DNA of 64,000 nt from Gammaproteobacteria bacterium (GCA_030066085.1 JASJCI010000035.1:23205-87204), one strand, 5' to 3'. Shown: positions 46,447 through 56,689, counted from the first letter of the stretch. Translations and numbers: made by a program. Notes: generated from the sequence alone by a model not told the origin.

Positions 46447-47529
46447 ATGACAGTGATAACAATGTTCACCCGCCGAATTGCGCTCGTCGCCACGGCCGCG
46501 TTGGCGCTGGCCTTCAGCGGCGCGGGTACGGCGGCCGGCAACGTGGGGTTCGTCTACGTCAGTCCCATCGGTGACGCCGGCTGGACCTACCAGCACGATC
46601 TCGGTCGTCAACAGATCGAACAGGAAACCGGTTTTACCACCAGTTACGTGGAAAACGTTGCCGAGGGCGCCGATGCCGAACGCGTGATCCGCGAGATGGC
46701 CAAGCGCGGCGACAAGGTCGTCTTCGCCACCAGTTTCGGCTTCATGAACTACGCCCTCAAGGTATCGAAGCAGTTTCCCGACACCGCTTTCATCCACGCC
46801 ACCGGCTACAAGCTCGGCGAGAACATGGGTTTGATCAACGCGCGTTTCTACGAGGGGCGCTACCTGACCGGCGTCATTGCCGGCGAAATGACGAAGACGA
46901 ACGTGCTCGGCTATGTTGCCGCCTTCCCGATTCCCGAAGTCCTGCAGGGCATCAATGCCTTTATCAAGGGTGCGCGTAGCGTCAACCCGGATGCCGAACT
47001 GCGTGTCATCTGGGTGAACTCCTGGTACGACCCGGGCAAGGAACGCCAGGCCGCGCTGACCCTGATTTCGCAGGGCGCGGATATCGTGACCCACCATACC
47101 GATTCGACCGCGGTGGTACAGGCCGCCGAGGAAGAAAACGTCTACGCCTTCGGCTATCACTCGGACATGTCGAAATACGGCCCGCGCGCGCACCTGACCG
47201 CGGCCACGCACCACTGGGGCGATTTCTACGTCAAGACCGTCAAGGAAGTCGAGGCCGGCAGCTGGTCGCCGGTCAGCGTCTGGGGCGGTTACCCGCGCGG
47301 AATGGTCGGGCTGGCGCCGATGAACGATGCTATTCCCGAGGAACTGCAAAACCGCATCCGCGAAATGGAACAGCAGTTGAGGGAGCGCATGCTGCACCCG
47401 TTTGCCGGTCCGGTGGTCGACCAGGGTGGCAAAACCATCGTACCGGCGGGGCGCAACATGACCGATGAAGAACTCAACAAGATGAACTACTACCTGCAGG
47501 GTGTCGTCAGCAGGATTCCTAACAGTTAG
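46447..47529 (+). CDS. BMP-family periplasmic substrate-binding protein
   Basis: 360 residues. A signal peptide (FTRRIALVATAALALAFSGAGTAAG, cleavage near TAAG) has no lipobox cysteine, so the protein should be free in the periplasm, unlike Gram-positive BMP lipoproteins. The mature part begins VGFVYVSPIGDAGWTYQHDLGRQ and contains ARFYEGRYLTGVIAGEMTK, HHTDSTAVVQAAEEE and HHWGDFYVKTVKEV, all typical of BMP/PnrA-like nucleoside-binding proteins. GGAGG precedes the ATG. Ligand inferred to be a purine nucleoside or base, not proven. Confidence 0.88.
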   Translation: MTVITMFTRRIALVATAALALAFSGAGTAAGNVGFVYVSPIGDAGWTYQHDLGRQQIEQETGFTTSYVENVAEGADAERVIREMAKRGDKVVFATSFGFMNYALKVSKQFPDTAFIHATGYKLGENMGLINARFYEGRYLTGVIAGEMTKTNVLGYVAAFPIPEVLQGINAFIKGARSVNPDAELRVIWVNSWYDPGKERQAALTLISQGADIVTHHTDSTAVVQAAEEENVYAFGYHSDMSKYGPRAHLTAATHHWGDFYVKTVKEVEAGSWSPVSVWGGYPRGMVGLAPMNDAIPEELQNRIREMEQQLRERMLHPFAGPVVDQGGKTIVPAGRNMTDEELNKMNYYLQGVVSRIPNS

Positions 47530-47744
47530 TCGCTGGGCATGAGCGTGAGGCATCCCGACGCCGGCGGCAGCCGGCGATGACGACGCTGTCGAGCGTAAAC
47601 GCGCAGCGAGTGTTTTTTCGCGCGCGCGGATAGCGCGCGGAAGCGATGACAGGCCGGCGTCCGCGCGCGCGGACGCGGCATGCCGTTTATCGACGAGTCG
47701 CGTTGTGCCAGAATGTCGGCTTTGTTTGGCGACGGCTCCCCGTA

Positions 47745-48302
47745 GTGGAAAAGATCTATATCAGCGCGCAATCGCTGCTCGAGGATTCCTTTCGTCTCGC
47801 GCACCGCATCTTCGAGGACGGTTTTCAACCGCAATTCATCGTCGGCATCTGGCGCGGTGGTACCCCGGTCGGGATCGCGGTGCAGGAGTACTTCGAATAC
47901 AAGCAGGTGCGCACTGACCACATCGCGGTGCGTACCTCGTCTTACTACGGTATCGACCAGCAGGCCAAGGAAATCCGCGTGCACGGCCTGCAGTACCTGG
48001 TCGAAAACGCCAATGCCGAGGACGGGCTGCTGATCGTCGACGACGTGTTCGACTCGGGGCGTAGCGTCGACGCGCTGATCAAGACCATCCGCAAGCTGTC
48101 GCGGCAGAACACGCCGGAAGATATCCGCATCGCCTGCCCCTGGTACAAGCCGGGCAAGAACCAGGTCGACTTCGAACCCGATTATTACCTGCACGAAAAC
48201 GACGACTGGCTCGTGTTTCCGCATGAACTTCACGGCCTCGAACCGTCCGAGATCGCCGAGGGCAAGAAAGACCTCGCCAACATCCTTCACCTGTTCGACT
48301 AG
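47745..48302 (+). CDS. Purine-type phosphoribosyltransferase family protein
   Basis: About 185 residues. The PRPP-binding loop is LLIVDDVFDSGRSVDAL, and an upstream FIVGIWRGGTPVG matches the N-terminal motif of the xanthine/hypoxanthine group. It would salvage a base taken up by the adjacent BMP-type importer, but the base is not determinable. I chose GTG at 47745, since residues before it have no similarity; no strong ribosome-binding site is visible. Separated from the binding-protein gene by about 215 bases. Confidence 0.78.
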   Translation: MEKIYISAQSLLEDSFRLAHRIFEDGFQPQFIVGIWRGGTPVGIAVQEYFEYKQVRTDHIAVRTSSYYGIDQQAKEIRVHGLQYLVENANAEDGLLIVDDVFDSGRSVDALIKTIRKLSRQNTPEDIRIACPWYKPGKNQVDFEPDYYLHENDDWLVFPHELHGLEPSEIAEGKKDLANILHLFD

Positions 48303-48312
48303 ACCTCTCCTC

Positions 48313-48372
48313 AACCGGGGTCAGATCACGTTTTTCGCTAATATTAGGAAAAACTGTGATCTGACCCCGGTT
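48313..48372. repeat. Solo inverted repeat ggggtcagatcac (RAYT-type palindrome)
   Basis: Seventeen-base arms (48313-48329 and 48356-48372) are perfect complements with cggggtcagatcac at the core, separated by an AT-rich loop (48330-48355). It lies between two convergent genes and is not followed by a T run. No transposase is present. Confidence 0.75.
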
Positions 48373-48378
48373 AGGGGG

Positions 48379-49584
48379 TCAGGTTTCGAGGGTGTCGGCG
48401 GGAACGCGGACCGTGCCTTGCATCAGCACGCGCGCGCTGCGGCTCATGACTACCTTTTTGACCTGCCACTCGCCGTCGACAGGGGCGGCCTCGGCCCCGA
48501 CCCTGAGCGTGCCCGACGGGTGACCGAAGCGCACCGCGTTGCGATCGCCGCCGCCGGCGGCGAGGTTGACCAGCGTTCCCGGGATAGCCGCGGCAGTAGC
48601 GATGGCGACCGCGGCGGTGCCCATCATCGCGTGGTGCAGTTTACCCATCGACAGCGCGCGCACGTTGAGATCGATGTCCGCCGCCGCGATGGCCTTGCCG
48701 CTGGACGCGACGTAATCGGCCGCTGGCGCGACCAAAGCGACCTTGGGTGTATGCTGGCGATCCGCCGCCTGCGCGAGGTTGTCGATCAGTCCCATGCGCA
48801 GCGCGCCGTGCGCACGCAGGGTCTCGAATCTTGCGAGCGCAGCGTCGTCGCCGTTGATGGCTTCCTGCAGCTCGCAACCGCTGTAGCCGATATCCGCCGC
48901 GTTGACGAAAATGGTGGGTATACCGGCATTGATCAGTGTGGCCGCAAGACGTCCGCCAGCTAAAACCGTCGCGGGTACCTCCAGTTCGTCGACCAGGTTA
49001 CCGGTCGGGAACATGGCATCGTCGGCATCGACCGGTTCGATGAATTCGATCCGCACCTCGGCCGCCGGGAAAGTCACCCCGTCGAGTTCGAAGTCGCCGG
49101 TTTCCTGTACCTCGCCGGCGCACATGGGCACGTGGGCAACGATGGTTTTGCCGATGTTTACCTGCCAGATGCGCACGGTGGCGGTGCCGTCGCGCGGAAT
49201 CCGGTCGGCGTCGACCAGTCGATTCTCGATTGCGAACGAGCCCACGGCGGCGGTCAGGTTGCCGCAGTTGCCGCTCCAGTCGACGAAGGGTTTGTCGATC
49301 GAGACCTGGCCGAACAGGTAGTCGACGTCGTGATCCGGGCGCGTGCTTTTCGACAGGATCACGGTCTTGCTCGTGCTCGAGGTGGCGCCGCCCATGCCGT
49401 CGGTGTGTTTCGCGTAGGGATCGGGGCTGCCGATCACGCGCAGCAGCAGGGCGTCGCGCGCGGGCCCGGGTTCGCGCGCGGCCGCCGGCAGGTCGTCGAG
49501 CTTGAAAAACACGCCCTTGCTGGTGCCGCCGCGCATGTAGGTGGCGGGTACCCGGATCTGCGGCCTGGCCATGACCGCGCTCAT
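48379..49584 (-). CDS. prpF: PrpF, 2-methylaconitate isomerase-like accessory protein
   Basis: 401 residues of the PrpF family. Conserved stretches are YMRGGTSKGVFFKLDDLP, DGMGGATSSTSKTVILS, DWSGNCGNLTAAVG and SMGKLHHAMMGTAAVAIATAA. PrpF isomerises the 2-methylaconitate made by AcnD so that aconitase can finish the conversion to methylisocitrate. Its ATG overlaps the acnD stop in an ATGA. Last gene of the prp operon. An in-frame ATG four codons later is the alternative start. Confidence 0.92.
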   Translation of the reverse strand: MSAVMARPQIRVPATYMRGGTSKGVFFKLDDLPAAAREPGPARDALLLRVIGSPDPYAKHTDGMGGATSSTSKTVILSKSTRPDHDVDYLFGQVSIDKPFVDWSGNCGNLTAAVGSFAIENRLVDADRIPRDGTATVRIWQVNIGKTIVAHVPMCAGEVQETGDFELDGVTFPAAEVRIEFIEPVDADDAMFPTGNLVDELEVPATVLAGGRLAATLINAGIPTIFVNAADIGYSGCELQEAINGDDAALARFETLRAHGALRMGLIDNLAQAADRQHTPKVALVAPAADYVASSGKAIAAADIDLNVRALSMGKLHHAMMGTAAVAIATAAAIPGTLVNLAAGGGDRNAVRFGHPSGTLRVGAEAAPVDGEWQVKKVVMSRSARVLMQGTVRVPADTLET

Positions 49585-52175
49585 GCCGCGGCCTCGCCCG
49601 ACAGGAAGTCCTGCGCGAAGCGCTGCAGCACCCCGCCCGCCTCGTACACCGATACCTCCTCGGCGGTGTCGAGCCGGCAGGTCACCGGGATTTCGACGCG
49701 CTCGCCATTGCGGCGATGCATGATCACGGTCAGCTCCGCGCGCGGCCGGCGCTCGCCGACCACGTCGAAGGTTTCGCTGCCGTCGATGGCATAGGTTGCG
49801 CGGGTGTCGCCGTTCCGGAACTCGAGCGGCAGCACACCCATGCCGACCAGGTTGGTGCGGTGGATGCGTTCGAAACCCTCGGCGAGGATCGCCTCGACAC
49901 CGGCCAGCCTGACCCCCTTTGCCGCCCAGTCGCGCGACGATCCCTGGCCGTAGTCGGCACCGGCAACCACGATCAGCGGCTGGCCGCGGTCCATGTAGGT
50001 TTCGATCGCCTCCCACATGCGCGTGACCTCACCCTCCGGCTCGATCCGCGCCAGCGAACCCTGCCGGATTTCGCCCTGCTCGTCGCGGCACATTTCGTTC
50101 AGCAGCTTCGGGTTGGCGAAGGTCGCGCGCTGCGCGGTCAGGTGATCGCCGCGGTGAGTGGCGTAGGAATTGAAGTCTTCCTCCGGCAGGCCCATCTGCG
50201 CGAGGTATTCGCCCGCCGCGCTCGACGCCAGGATCGCGTTCGACGGCGACAGGTGATCGGTGGTGATATTGTCGCCGAGCACTGCCAGCGGGCGCATGCC
50301 GCTGAGCGAGCGTTCGCCCGCCAGCGCACCTTCCCAGTAGGGCGGACGGCGGATGTAGGTCGATTGCGCGCGCCAGTCGTAGAGCGGACTTTTGGCCGGT
50401 TCGATCGCGCCGAGATCGAACATCGGGTTGTAGACCTGGTTGAACTGCTCGGGCTTGACGTGTTCGGCGACGATCGCGTCGATCTCGGCATCGTCCGGCC
50501 AGATGTCGGCCAGCGTGATCGGCTTGCCGTCGGCATCGTGACCGAGCGCGTCGCGCTCGATGTCGAAACGCACCGTGCCGGCGATCGCGTAAGCGACCAC
50601 CAGCGGCGGCGACGCGAGGAAAGCCTGTTTCGCGTAGGGATGAATGCGGCCGTCGAAATTACGGTTACCCGACAGCACCGCGGTGGCATACAGGTCGCGG
50701 TCGACGATTTCCTGCTGGATCTGCGGGTCCAGTGCACCGCTCATACCGTTACAGGTGGTGCAGGCATAGGCGACGATGCCGAAGCCGAGCTGCTCCAGTT
50801 CCCCCAGCAGGCCGGCTTCCTCGAGGTAGAGGCGAGCGACCTTCGAGCCGGGTGCAAACGACGATTTGACCCAGGGTTTGCGCAGCAGGCCGAGCTCGTT
50901 GGCCTTGCGCGCGAGCAGGCCGGCCGCCACCACGTTGCGCGGGTTGCTGGTATTGGTGCAGCTCGTGATCGCGGCGATGATGACCGCGCCATCCGGCATC
51001 TCGCCTTCCTTTTCCCGCCAGTCGCCGGCAATACCGCGCTCGGCCAGCGCCGCGGTCGGCAGCCGACGGTGCGGGTTGGACGGGCCGGCGAGATTGCGCT
51101 CCACGCCCGACAGGTCGAACTCGAGCACACGTTCGTAGTCGGCAAGCCGCAGGTCGTCGGACCACAGCCCGCTGGTCCTGGCGTAGCTTTCGACCAGCGC
51201 GACCTGGTCGGCCTCGCGCCCGGTCAGGCGCAGGTACTCGAGGGTCTGTTCGTCGATGTAGAACATCGCCGCCGACGCGCCGTACTCGGGCGCCATGTTG
51301 GAGATGGTCGCGCGGTCGCCGATGGTCAGGCTGGCGGCGCCCTCGCCGAAGAACTCGAGGTAGGCCGATACGACCTTCGCCGCGCGCAGGAACTCGGTCA
51401 GCGCGAGCACGATGTCGGTCGCGGTAATGCCGGGCTGGCGCTTGCCGCTGAGGCGCACACCGACGATGTCGGGCAGGCGCATCATCGACGGCCGGCCGAG
51501 CATCACCGTCTCGGCCTCCAGCCCGCCGACGCCGATGGCGATGACGCCGAGGCAGTCGATATGCGGCGTGTGGCTGTCGGTGCCGACGCAGGTATCGGGA
51601 AAGGCAACGCCGTCGCGCGCCTGGATTACCGGCGACATCTTTTCCAGGTTGATCTGGTGCATGATGCCGTTGCCGGCCGGGATCACGTCGACGTTCTGGA
51701 ACGCGGTCTTGGTCCATTCGATGAAGTGGAAACGGTCCTCGTTGCGCCGGTCCTCGATCGCGCGGTTCTTGGCGAAGGCTTCCGGGTCGAATCCCGCGTG
51801 TTCGACCGCCAGCGAGTGATCGACGATCAGCTGGGTCGGCACCACCGGGTTGACGGCCGCCGGGTCGCCGCCCTGGTCGGCGATCGCGTCGCGCAGGCCG
51901 GCCAGATCGACCAGCGCGGTCTGGCCGAGGATGTCGTGGCACACGACCCGCGCCGGGTACCACGGGAAGTCGAGCTCGCGTTTGCGTTCGACGATCTGGC
52001 GCAGCGAAGCCTCGAGATCCGCCGGATCGCAGCGACGCACCAGGTTTTCGGCCAGCACGCGCGCGGTATAGGGCAGGCCGGCGTAAGCGCCGGGTGCGAT
52101 CGCATCGACCGCGGCGCGCGCGTCGAAGTAATCGAGCTCCGTGCCGGGCAGGTTTTTGCGGTATTCGGTGTTCAT
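49581..52175 (-). CDS. acnD: Fe-S 2-methylcitrate dehydratase (AcnD)
   Basis: About 864 residues of the aconitase A-like superfamily. Cluster-ligand cysteines lie in SCTNTSNP and YACTTCNG; other landmarks are GVGGLEAETVMLGRPS, LSGNRNFDGRIHP, and the swivel-domain GADYGQGSSRDWAAKGV. It starts at ATG 52175 with AGGAG nearby; the upstream extension has no similarity. AcnD dehydrates 2-methylcitrate to 2-methylaconitate. The adjacent prpF, the partner that AcnD requires, distinguishes it from plain AcnA. Coupled to prpF by a four-base overlap. Confidence 0.92.
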   Translation of the reverse strand: MNTEYRKNLPGTELDYFDARAAVDAIAPGAYAGLPYTARVLAENLVRRCDPADLEASLRQIVERKRELDFPWYPARVVCHDILGQTALVDLAGLRDAIADQGGDPAAVNPVVPTQLIVDHSLAVEHAGFDPEAFAKNRAIEDRRNEDRFHFIEWTKTAFQNVDVIPAGNGIMHQINLEKMSPVIQARDGVAFPDTCVGTDSHTPHIDCLGVIAIGVGGLEAETVMLGRPSMMRLPDIVGVRLSGKRQPGITATDIVLALTEFLRAAKVVSAYLEFFGEGAASLTIGDRATISNMAPEYGASAAMFYIDEQTLEYLRLTGREADQVALVESYARTSGLWSDDLRLADYERVLEFDLSGVERNLAGPSNPHRRLPTAALAERGIAGDWREKEGEMPDGAVIIAAITSCTNTSNPRNVVAAGLLARKANELGLLRKPWVKSSFAPGSKVARLYLEEAGLLGELEQLGFGIVAYACTTCNGMSGALDPQIQQEIVDRDLYATAVLSGNRNFDGRIHPYAKQAFLASPPLVVAYAIAGTVRFDIERDALGHDADGKPITLADIWPDDAEIDAIVAEHVKPEQFNQVYNPMFDLGAIEPAKSPLYDWRAQSTYIRRPPYWEGALAGERSLSGMRPLAVLGDNITTDHLSPSNAILASSAAGEYLAQMGLPEEDFNSYATHRGDHLTAQRATFANPKLLNEMCRDEQGEIRQGSLARIEPEGEVTRMWEAIETYMDRGQPLIVVAGADYGQGSSRDWAAKGVRLAGVEAILAEGFERIHRTNLVGMGVLPLEFRNGDTRATYAIDGSETFDVVGERRPRAELTVIMHRRNGERVEIPVTCRLDTAEEVSVYEAGGVLQRFAQDFLSGEAAA

Positions 52176-52223
52176 GTTCTGTCTCCTGGAGCGTCGATGC
52201 GGCGGAGCTTTAGCCTCAACGTC

Positions 52224-52288
52224 ATCCCCGCGCAAGCGGGGATCTCCTGACGATGGCGCCTCCACAAGATCCCCGCTTGCGCGGGGAT
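52224..52288. repeat. Pair of inverted 20-bp palindromes between prpC and acnD
   Basis: Two perfect hairpins in opposite orientation, atccccgc/gcggggat with GCAA loop (52224-52243) and with TTGC loop (52269-52288). In either strand one of the two RNA hairpins would carry a GNRA-type GCAA tetraloop. They lie within the transcribed prp operon, so they may affect transcript processing. Confidence 0.75.
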
Positions 52289-52328
52289 GACGATGTGGCC
52301 GTAGAACGAGCCTTCACGTTCATATGTT

Positions 52329-53477
52329 TCAGCTGCGTTCCTCGAGCGGTACGAACTGCAGGTTCTCGGGTCCGGTGTAGTTTGCCGACGGACGAATGAT
52401 CTTGCCGTCGATGCGCTGCTCGATCACGTGTGCACCCCAGCCCGAGGTGCGCGCGATCACGAACAGCGGCGTGAACATGTCGGTCGGTACACCCATCTGG
52501 TTGTAGGACACGGCCGAGAACCAGTCGAGGTTCGGGAACATGTTCTTGATTTCGCGCATGACGCTTTCGAGGCGATCGGCCACGTCGTACATCAGCATGT
52601 TGTCGTTCTCTGCCGACAGCTGCCTGGCAACCCGCTTGATTACCTCGTTGCGCGGATCGCTGATGGTGTACACGGGGTGACCGAAACCAATGACGATTTC
52701 CTTGTTGGCGACGCGCTCGCGGATATCGGCCTCGGCTTCGTCGGCCGAACCGTAACGCGACTGTACTTCGAACGCGACCTCGTTGGCACCGCCGTGTTTC
52801 GGCCCGCGCAGCGCGCCGATCGCGGCGGTGATAGCGGAGAACATGTCGGACTCGGTGCCGGCGACGACGCGGCCGGTGAAGGTCGACGCGTTGAACTCGT
52901 GTTCGGCGTACAGGATCAGCGACACGTGCATCGCCTTGACCCAGGATGCGGGCGGCGGTTCGCCGTGCAGCAGGTGCAGGAAATGTCCGCCGATCGAATC
53001 GTCATCGGTTTCGAGTTCGATACGCTTGCCGTTGTGGCTGAAGTGATACCAGTAAACCAGCATCGAGCCGAAGCAGGCCATCAGGCGGTCGACGATATCG
53101 CGTGCGCCATCGATGTTGTGGTCCGCGGCTTCGGGCTCCTGGCAGCCGAGTGCCGAGCAGCCCGTGCGCATCACGTCCATCGGGTGCGCGCTCGCGGGCA
53201 GCTGTTCGAGCACGGTCTTGACCGTCGCGGGCAGGTCGCGCATGGATTTCAGTTTCGCCTTGTAGGCATCGAGTTCTGACCGGGTCGGCAGCTTTTCGTG
53301 CACGATCAGGTAGGCGATTTCCTCGAACTCGCAGGTCTCGGCAACGTCGAGTATGTCGTAGCCGCGGTAGTGCAGGTCATTGCCGGTGCGGCCGACCGTG
53401 CAGATCGCGGTATTGCCGGCGGCGGTGCCGGACAGCGCGACCGATTTCTTGGGTTTGAACCCGGCAGCTTCAGTCAT
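52329..53477 (-). CDS. prpC: 2-Methylcitrate synthase
   Basis: 382 residues. Landmarks are [29 protein letters not shown], the catalytic His region [13 protein letters not shown] and [11 protein letters not shown], and [14 protein letters not shown]. The short length and [10 protein letters not shown] start mark the PrpC branch rather than housekeeping citrate synthase, which is encoded separately at 55.4-56.7 kb. It condenses propionyl-CoA with oxaloacetate. Its start overlaps the prpB stop by four bases. Confidence 0.93.
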   Translation of the reverse strand: MTEAAGFKPKKSVALSGTAAGNTAICTVGRTGNDLHYRGYDILDVAETCEFEEIAYLIVHEKLPTRSELDAYKAKLKSMRDLPATVKTVLEQLPASAHPMDVMRTGCSALGCQEPEAADHNIDGARDIVDRLMACFGSMLVYWYHFSHNGKRIELETDDDSIGGHFLHLLHGEPPPASWVKAMHVSLILYAEHEFNASTFTGRVVAGTESDMFSAITAAIGALRGPKHGGANEVAFEVQSRYGSADEAEADIRERVANKEIVIGFGHPVYTISDPRNEVIKRVARQLSAENDNMLMYDVADRLESVMREIKNMFPNLDWFSAVSYNQMGVPTDMFTPLFVIARTSGWGAHVIEQRIDGKIIRPSANYTGPENLQFVPLEERS

Positions 53478-54361
53478 GATGTCTCCTCGGAAAATAGTTG
53501 ATCCAGTTTTTGTTCGTAGTCGTGGTAGTCGAGAAAGTCGTACAGCTCCATGCGCGTCTGCATTTGCTCGACCACGTTTTGCTGGGTGCCGTCCCGCAGC
53601 AGGTGCTGGTAAACCTCGAGCGCCGCGAGGCTGGCGGCGCGAAATGCCGACAGCGGGTAGAGCGCGAGCTTGACCCCGACCGAGGCGAGCTGTTCGCTGG
53701 TGAACAGCGGCGTGGCGCCGAACTCGGTGATGTTGGCAAGCACCGGTACCTGCACCGCGTCGACGAACTGCTGGTACTGTTCCAGTTCGTTCATCGCCTC
53801 CGGAAAGATCATGTCGGCGCCGGCCTCGACGCAGGCGCAGGCGCGGTCGATCGCGGCCTGCATGCCTTCCACCGCGAGCGCGTCGGTGCGCGCCATGACG
53901 ACGAAGTTGTCGTCACTGCGCGCATCGACCGCGGCCTTGACCCGGTCGACCATTTCGGCGCTCGACACGATGGCCTTGTTCGGACGATGGCCGCAGCGTT
54001 TTTGCATGACCTGGTCCTCGATGTGGATCGCGGCGACGTCGGCGCGGATCATTTCGCGCACGCAGCGCGCGATGTTGAACGCGCCGCCCCAGCCGACGTC
54101 GACGTCGACCAGCAGCGGCAGGCTGCTGGCATCGGTGATGCGGCGCGCATCCTCGAGCACGTCGGCGAGCGTGCTGATGCCGAGGTCGGGTGTGCCCAGC
54201 GAGCAGGCCGCGACTCCGCCGCCCGACAGGTAAAGGGCCTGGTGGCCGGTTTTCTCGGCCATGATCGCAAAGTAGGCGTTGACCGCGCCGACGACCTGCA
54301 GCGGGTTGTTGGCCTCGACGGCGGCGCGAAAACGCCCGCCCGGTGAAGTGGTGTCAGTCAT
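53474..54361 (-). CDS. prpB: 2-Methylisocitrate lyase
   Basis: 295 residues of the ICL/PEPM TIM-barrel family. The N-terminal part includes [22 protein letters not shown], and [38 protein letters not shown] (the catalytic KRCGHR loop) and [13 protein letters not shown] follow. It splits methylisocitrate into pyruvate and succinate. It overlaps the gntR gene by eight bases and prpC by four, so the three are one transcript. Confidence 0.93.
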   Translation of the reverse strand: MTDTTSPGGRFRAAVEANNPLQVVGAVNAYFAIMAEKTGHQALYLSGGGVAACSLGTPDLGISTLADVLEDARRITDASSLPLLVDVDVGWGGAFNIARCVREMIRADVAAIHIEDQVMQKRCGHRPNKAIVSSAEMVDRVKAAVDARSDDNFVVMARTDALAVEGMQAAIDRACACVEAGADMIFPEAMNELEQYQQFVDAVQVPVLANITEFGATPLFTSEQLASVGVKLALYPLSAFRAASLAALEVYQHLLRDGTQQNVVEQMQTRMELYDFLDYHDYEQKLDQLFSEETS

Positions 54362-55052
54362 GTTGTTCCTCGAGAATCTGTTTGACGATTTGCCATGCGC
54401 CGCTGATGTGGCGACGCATCAGGATTTCGGCGAGTTCCTCGTCGCGCGCGGCAATGGCCGCGGCGATCTGGCGGTGCTGGGCCAGCGCGGTCGGCGCGCG
54501 TGCCGGGTACTGGCCAGACTGGTGACGCGCCATGCGAATCAGCTGGTAGAGTTCGCCGTTCAGGTTTTCCAGGATCCAGCGGTTACCGCTGGCAACCGCG
54601 ATCCGGTAGTGGAAGTCGATGTCGCCCTCGCGTTGAAAATAGGCCTTGCCGTCGGTTTCGCCGATCGCGGCCTCGTGCTGATCCAGCAGCGCCGACAGCG
54701 CGGCGATTTCGTCATCCGGCATCAGGCGCGCGGCCAGGCGGGCCGCCATGCCCTCGAGCGCCTCGCGCGCGGTGTAAATGTCTTCCATCATGCGCGTATC
54801 CAGGGTCACTACGCGCGAGCCGGCGTGCGGCACCCGTATGATCAGTTTCATTTGCTCGAGCCGATGGATGGCCTCGCGCAGCGGCCCGCGGCTGATGCCA
54901 TACTGCAGCGCGAGATCGGATTCGACGATCTTGGAGCCCTGCGCCAGCTGGCCGCTGATGATATCGGCCTTGATACTGTCGAAGGTGCGGCTTGCCAGCG
55001 TGGTCGAGTCAGCGTTGTCCTCGGCAGTGGATATGGACACCTGTTCCTGCAT
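54354..55052 (-). CDS. FadR/GntR-family regulator of the prp operon
   Basis: 232 residues: a winged helix-turn-helix ([26 protein letters not shown]) and a C-terminal FCD ligand-binding domain ([35 protein letters not shown]). It is the first gene of the methylcitrate operon, and two ATTGTCAACAAT palindromes lie just upstream. The ATG at 55052 lies only two bases from the first palindrome and has no Shine-Dalgarno sequence; an in-frame GTG at 55040 preceded by AGGA is a plausible alternative. Likely effector is a methylcitrate-pathway intermediate. This differs from sigma54-type PrpR of enterics. Confidence 0.85.
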   Translation of the reverse strand: MQEQVSISTAEDNADSTTLASRTFDSIKADIISGQLAQGSKIVESDLALQYGISRGPLREAIHRLEQMKLIIRVPHAGSRVVTLDTRMMEDIYTAREALEGMAARLAARLMPDDEIAALSALLDQHEAAIGETDGKAYFQREGDIDFHYRIAVASGNRWILENLNGELYQLIRMARHQSGQYPARAPTALAQHRQIAAAIAARDEELAEILMRRHISGAWQIVKQILEEQHD

Positions 55053-55054
55053 AA

Positions 55055-55066
55055 ATTGTCAACAAT
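55055..55066. promoter_or_regulatory. Candidate GntR operator 1
   Basis: ATTGTCAACAAT, with ATTGT/ACAAT arms. Two bases upstream of the gntR start codon. Half-sites of this type are bound by FadR-subfamily GntR proteins. Confidence 0.7.
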
Positions 55067-55117
55067 CTGATTGGTTTGTGGGCTTATTTCGGCGCGAATA
55101 TGCATCTACACCGGTAG

Positions 55118-55129
55118 ATTGTCAACAAT
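55118..55129. promoter_or_regulatory. Candidate GntR operator 2
   Basis: Identical to operator 1 and 63 bases from it, centre to centre. Confidence 0.7.
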
Positions 55130-55372
55130 TAAGCGGTTAAAATACAGCGCGCGCCAGGCAGCAACGGGCGCGGGGCAAGTATTGAAGCGCTATGGGAGAA
55201 TTAATTCAGAACATAATTAAATTTAATAGTCGAACGGACGGTTAGCGGCGTAAAACAACAACCGGTATATTTAGCAACTCGCCGCGGTCGGGACCGCTCC
55301 AGGGGATGGAGCGGTTATCACTATAAGCAGCAAAACATGTCCGGCCGACGCATATTATTTCGAGGATTACCT
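55130..55372. other. gltA leader and prp/gltA divergent promoter region
   Basis: With the operators, the prp-gltA gap is 320 bases and contains no ORF. An AT-rich block is at about 55197-55230, a likely promoter. A hairpin, accgctcca/tggagcggt with GGGGA loop (55293-55315), sits in the gltA leader 57 bases before the ATG and has no T run. Confidence 0.55.
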
Positions 55373-56677
55373 ATGAGCGACGAAACCGTAACTATCAGAG
55401 ATAACTCGACCGGCAAGGAGGTCACGGTACCGCTATATACCCCGACCGCGGGCCCCAAGGTCATCGACATTGGCAGCGTCTACAAGGAACTGGGTTATTT
55501 CACCTACGACCCCGGCTTCATGTCCACCGCCAGCTGTTCGAGCGCGATCACGTTCCTCGACGGTGGCGAGGGTGTACTGCAGTATCGTGGTTACCCGATC
55601 GAGCAACTCGCCGAAAACAGCTCCTATCTCGAAGTCTGTTACCTGCTGTTGAACGATCGCCTGCCGCAGAAGGACGAGCTGGACGACTTCATCAATACCG
55701 TGACCCGGCACACGATGCTGCACGAGGCGATGATCCGTTTCTACCAGGGATTCCGCCGCGACGCGCACCCGATGGCAATCATGGTCGGCTGCGTCGGCGC
55801 GCTGTCGGCGTTCTACCACGATCACATGGATATCCATAATCCGGAGCACCGCATGATCACGGCCTTCCGCCTGATCGCGAAGATGCCGACCATCGCGGCG
55901 CTGAGTTATCGCCACGCCAATGGCAAACCCTTCGTCTACCCGCGCAACGCGTTGAACTACACCGAGAACTTCCTGCACATGATGTTTTCGATGCCGACCG
56001 AGGAATACACGCCCAACCCGCTGCTGGCCAAGGCGCTGGACCTGATCATGATCCTGCATGCCGACCACGAGCAGAATGCGTCGACCTCGACCGTGCGCCT
56101 CGCCGGCAGCTCCGACGCCAATCCCTTTGCGGCGGTGGCATCCGGTATCGCCGCGCTGTGGGGCCCGGCGCACGGTGGCGCCAACGAAGCCGTGGTGCGT
56201 ATGCTGATCGACATCAATCGATCGGGCAAACCGCTGCAGGATTTCGTCGACCGCGCCAAGGACAAGAACGACCCGTTCCGCCTGATGGGTTTCGGTCACC
56301 GCGTTTACAAGAACTACGATCCGCGTGCCAAGCTGATCCGCGAAATCTGTCACCAGTTGCTCAACGACATGGAAGCCACCGACGAGCAGCAAAAGCTGCT
56401 CGACACCGCGATGGCGCTGGAAAAGGTGGCGCTCGAGGACGAGTACTTCGTCGAACGCAACCTCTACCCCAACGTGGACTTTTACTCCGGTATTATTTTC
56501 CTCGCCATGGGGATCCCGATGAACATGTTCACGGTGATCTTCGCGATGGCTCGTACCATCGGCTGGATTACCCAGTGGAGCGAAATGATGTCCGACGAAA
56601 CCTCCAAGATCGGCCGCCCGCGTCAGCTTTACAACGGCGCTATCGATCTGAAATACGTCCCGATCGACCAACGCTGA
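55373..56677 (+). CDS. gltA: Citrate synthase (type II)
   Basis: 434 residues, the length of the NADH-sensitive hexameric Gram-negative enzyme. Landmarks are [53 protein letters not shown], the catalytic-region [11 protein letters not shown] and [18 protein letters not shown] lies seven bases upstream of ATG 55373; a 12-codon upstream extension has no similarity. It condenses acetyl-CoA and oxaloacetate and is divergent from the methylcitrate operon. Confidence 0.94.
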   Translation: MSDETVTIRDNSTGKEVTVPLYTPTAGPKVIDIGSVYKELGYFTYDPGFMSTASCSSAITFLDGGEGVLQYRGYPIEQLAENSSYLEVCYLLLNDRLPQKDELDDFINTVTRHTMLHEAMIRFYQGFRRDAHPMAIMVGCVGALSAFYHDHMDIHNPEHRMITAFRLIAKMPTIAALSYRHANGKPFVYPRNALNYTENFLHMMFSMPTEEYTPNPLLAKALDLIMILHADHEQNASTSTVRLAGSSDANPFAAVASGIAALWGPAHGGANEAVVRMLIDINRSGKPLQDFVDRAKDKNDPFRLMGFGHRVYKNYDPRAKLIREICHQLLNDMEATDEQQKLLDTAMALEKVALEDEYFVERNLYPNVDFYSGIIFLAMGIPMNMFTVIFAMARTIGWITQWSEMMSDETSKIGRPRQLYNGAIDLKYVPIDQR

Positions 56678-56689
56678 TATGAATCGTCA

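Noticed and set aside
49581..52175. AcnD gene as ordinary aconitase A
   Set aside because: Its four-base coupling to prpF and position in the prp operon indicate the AcnD form that needs PrpF.
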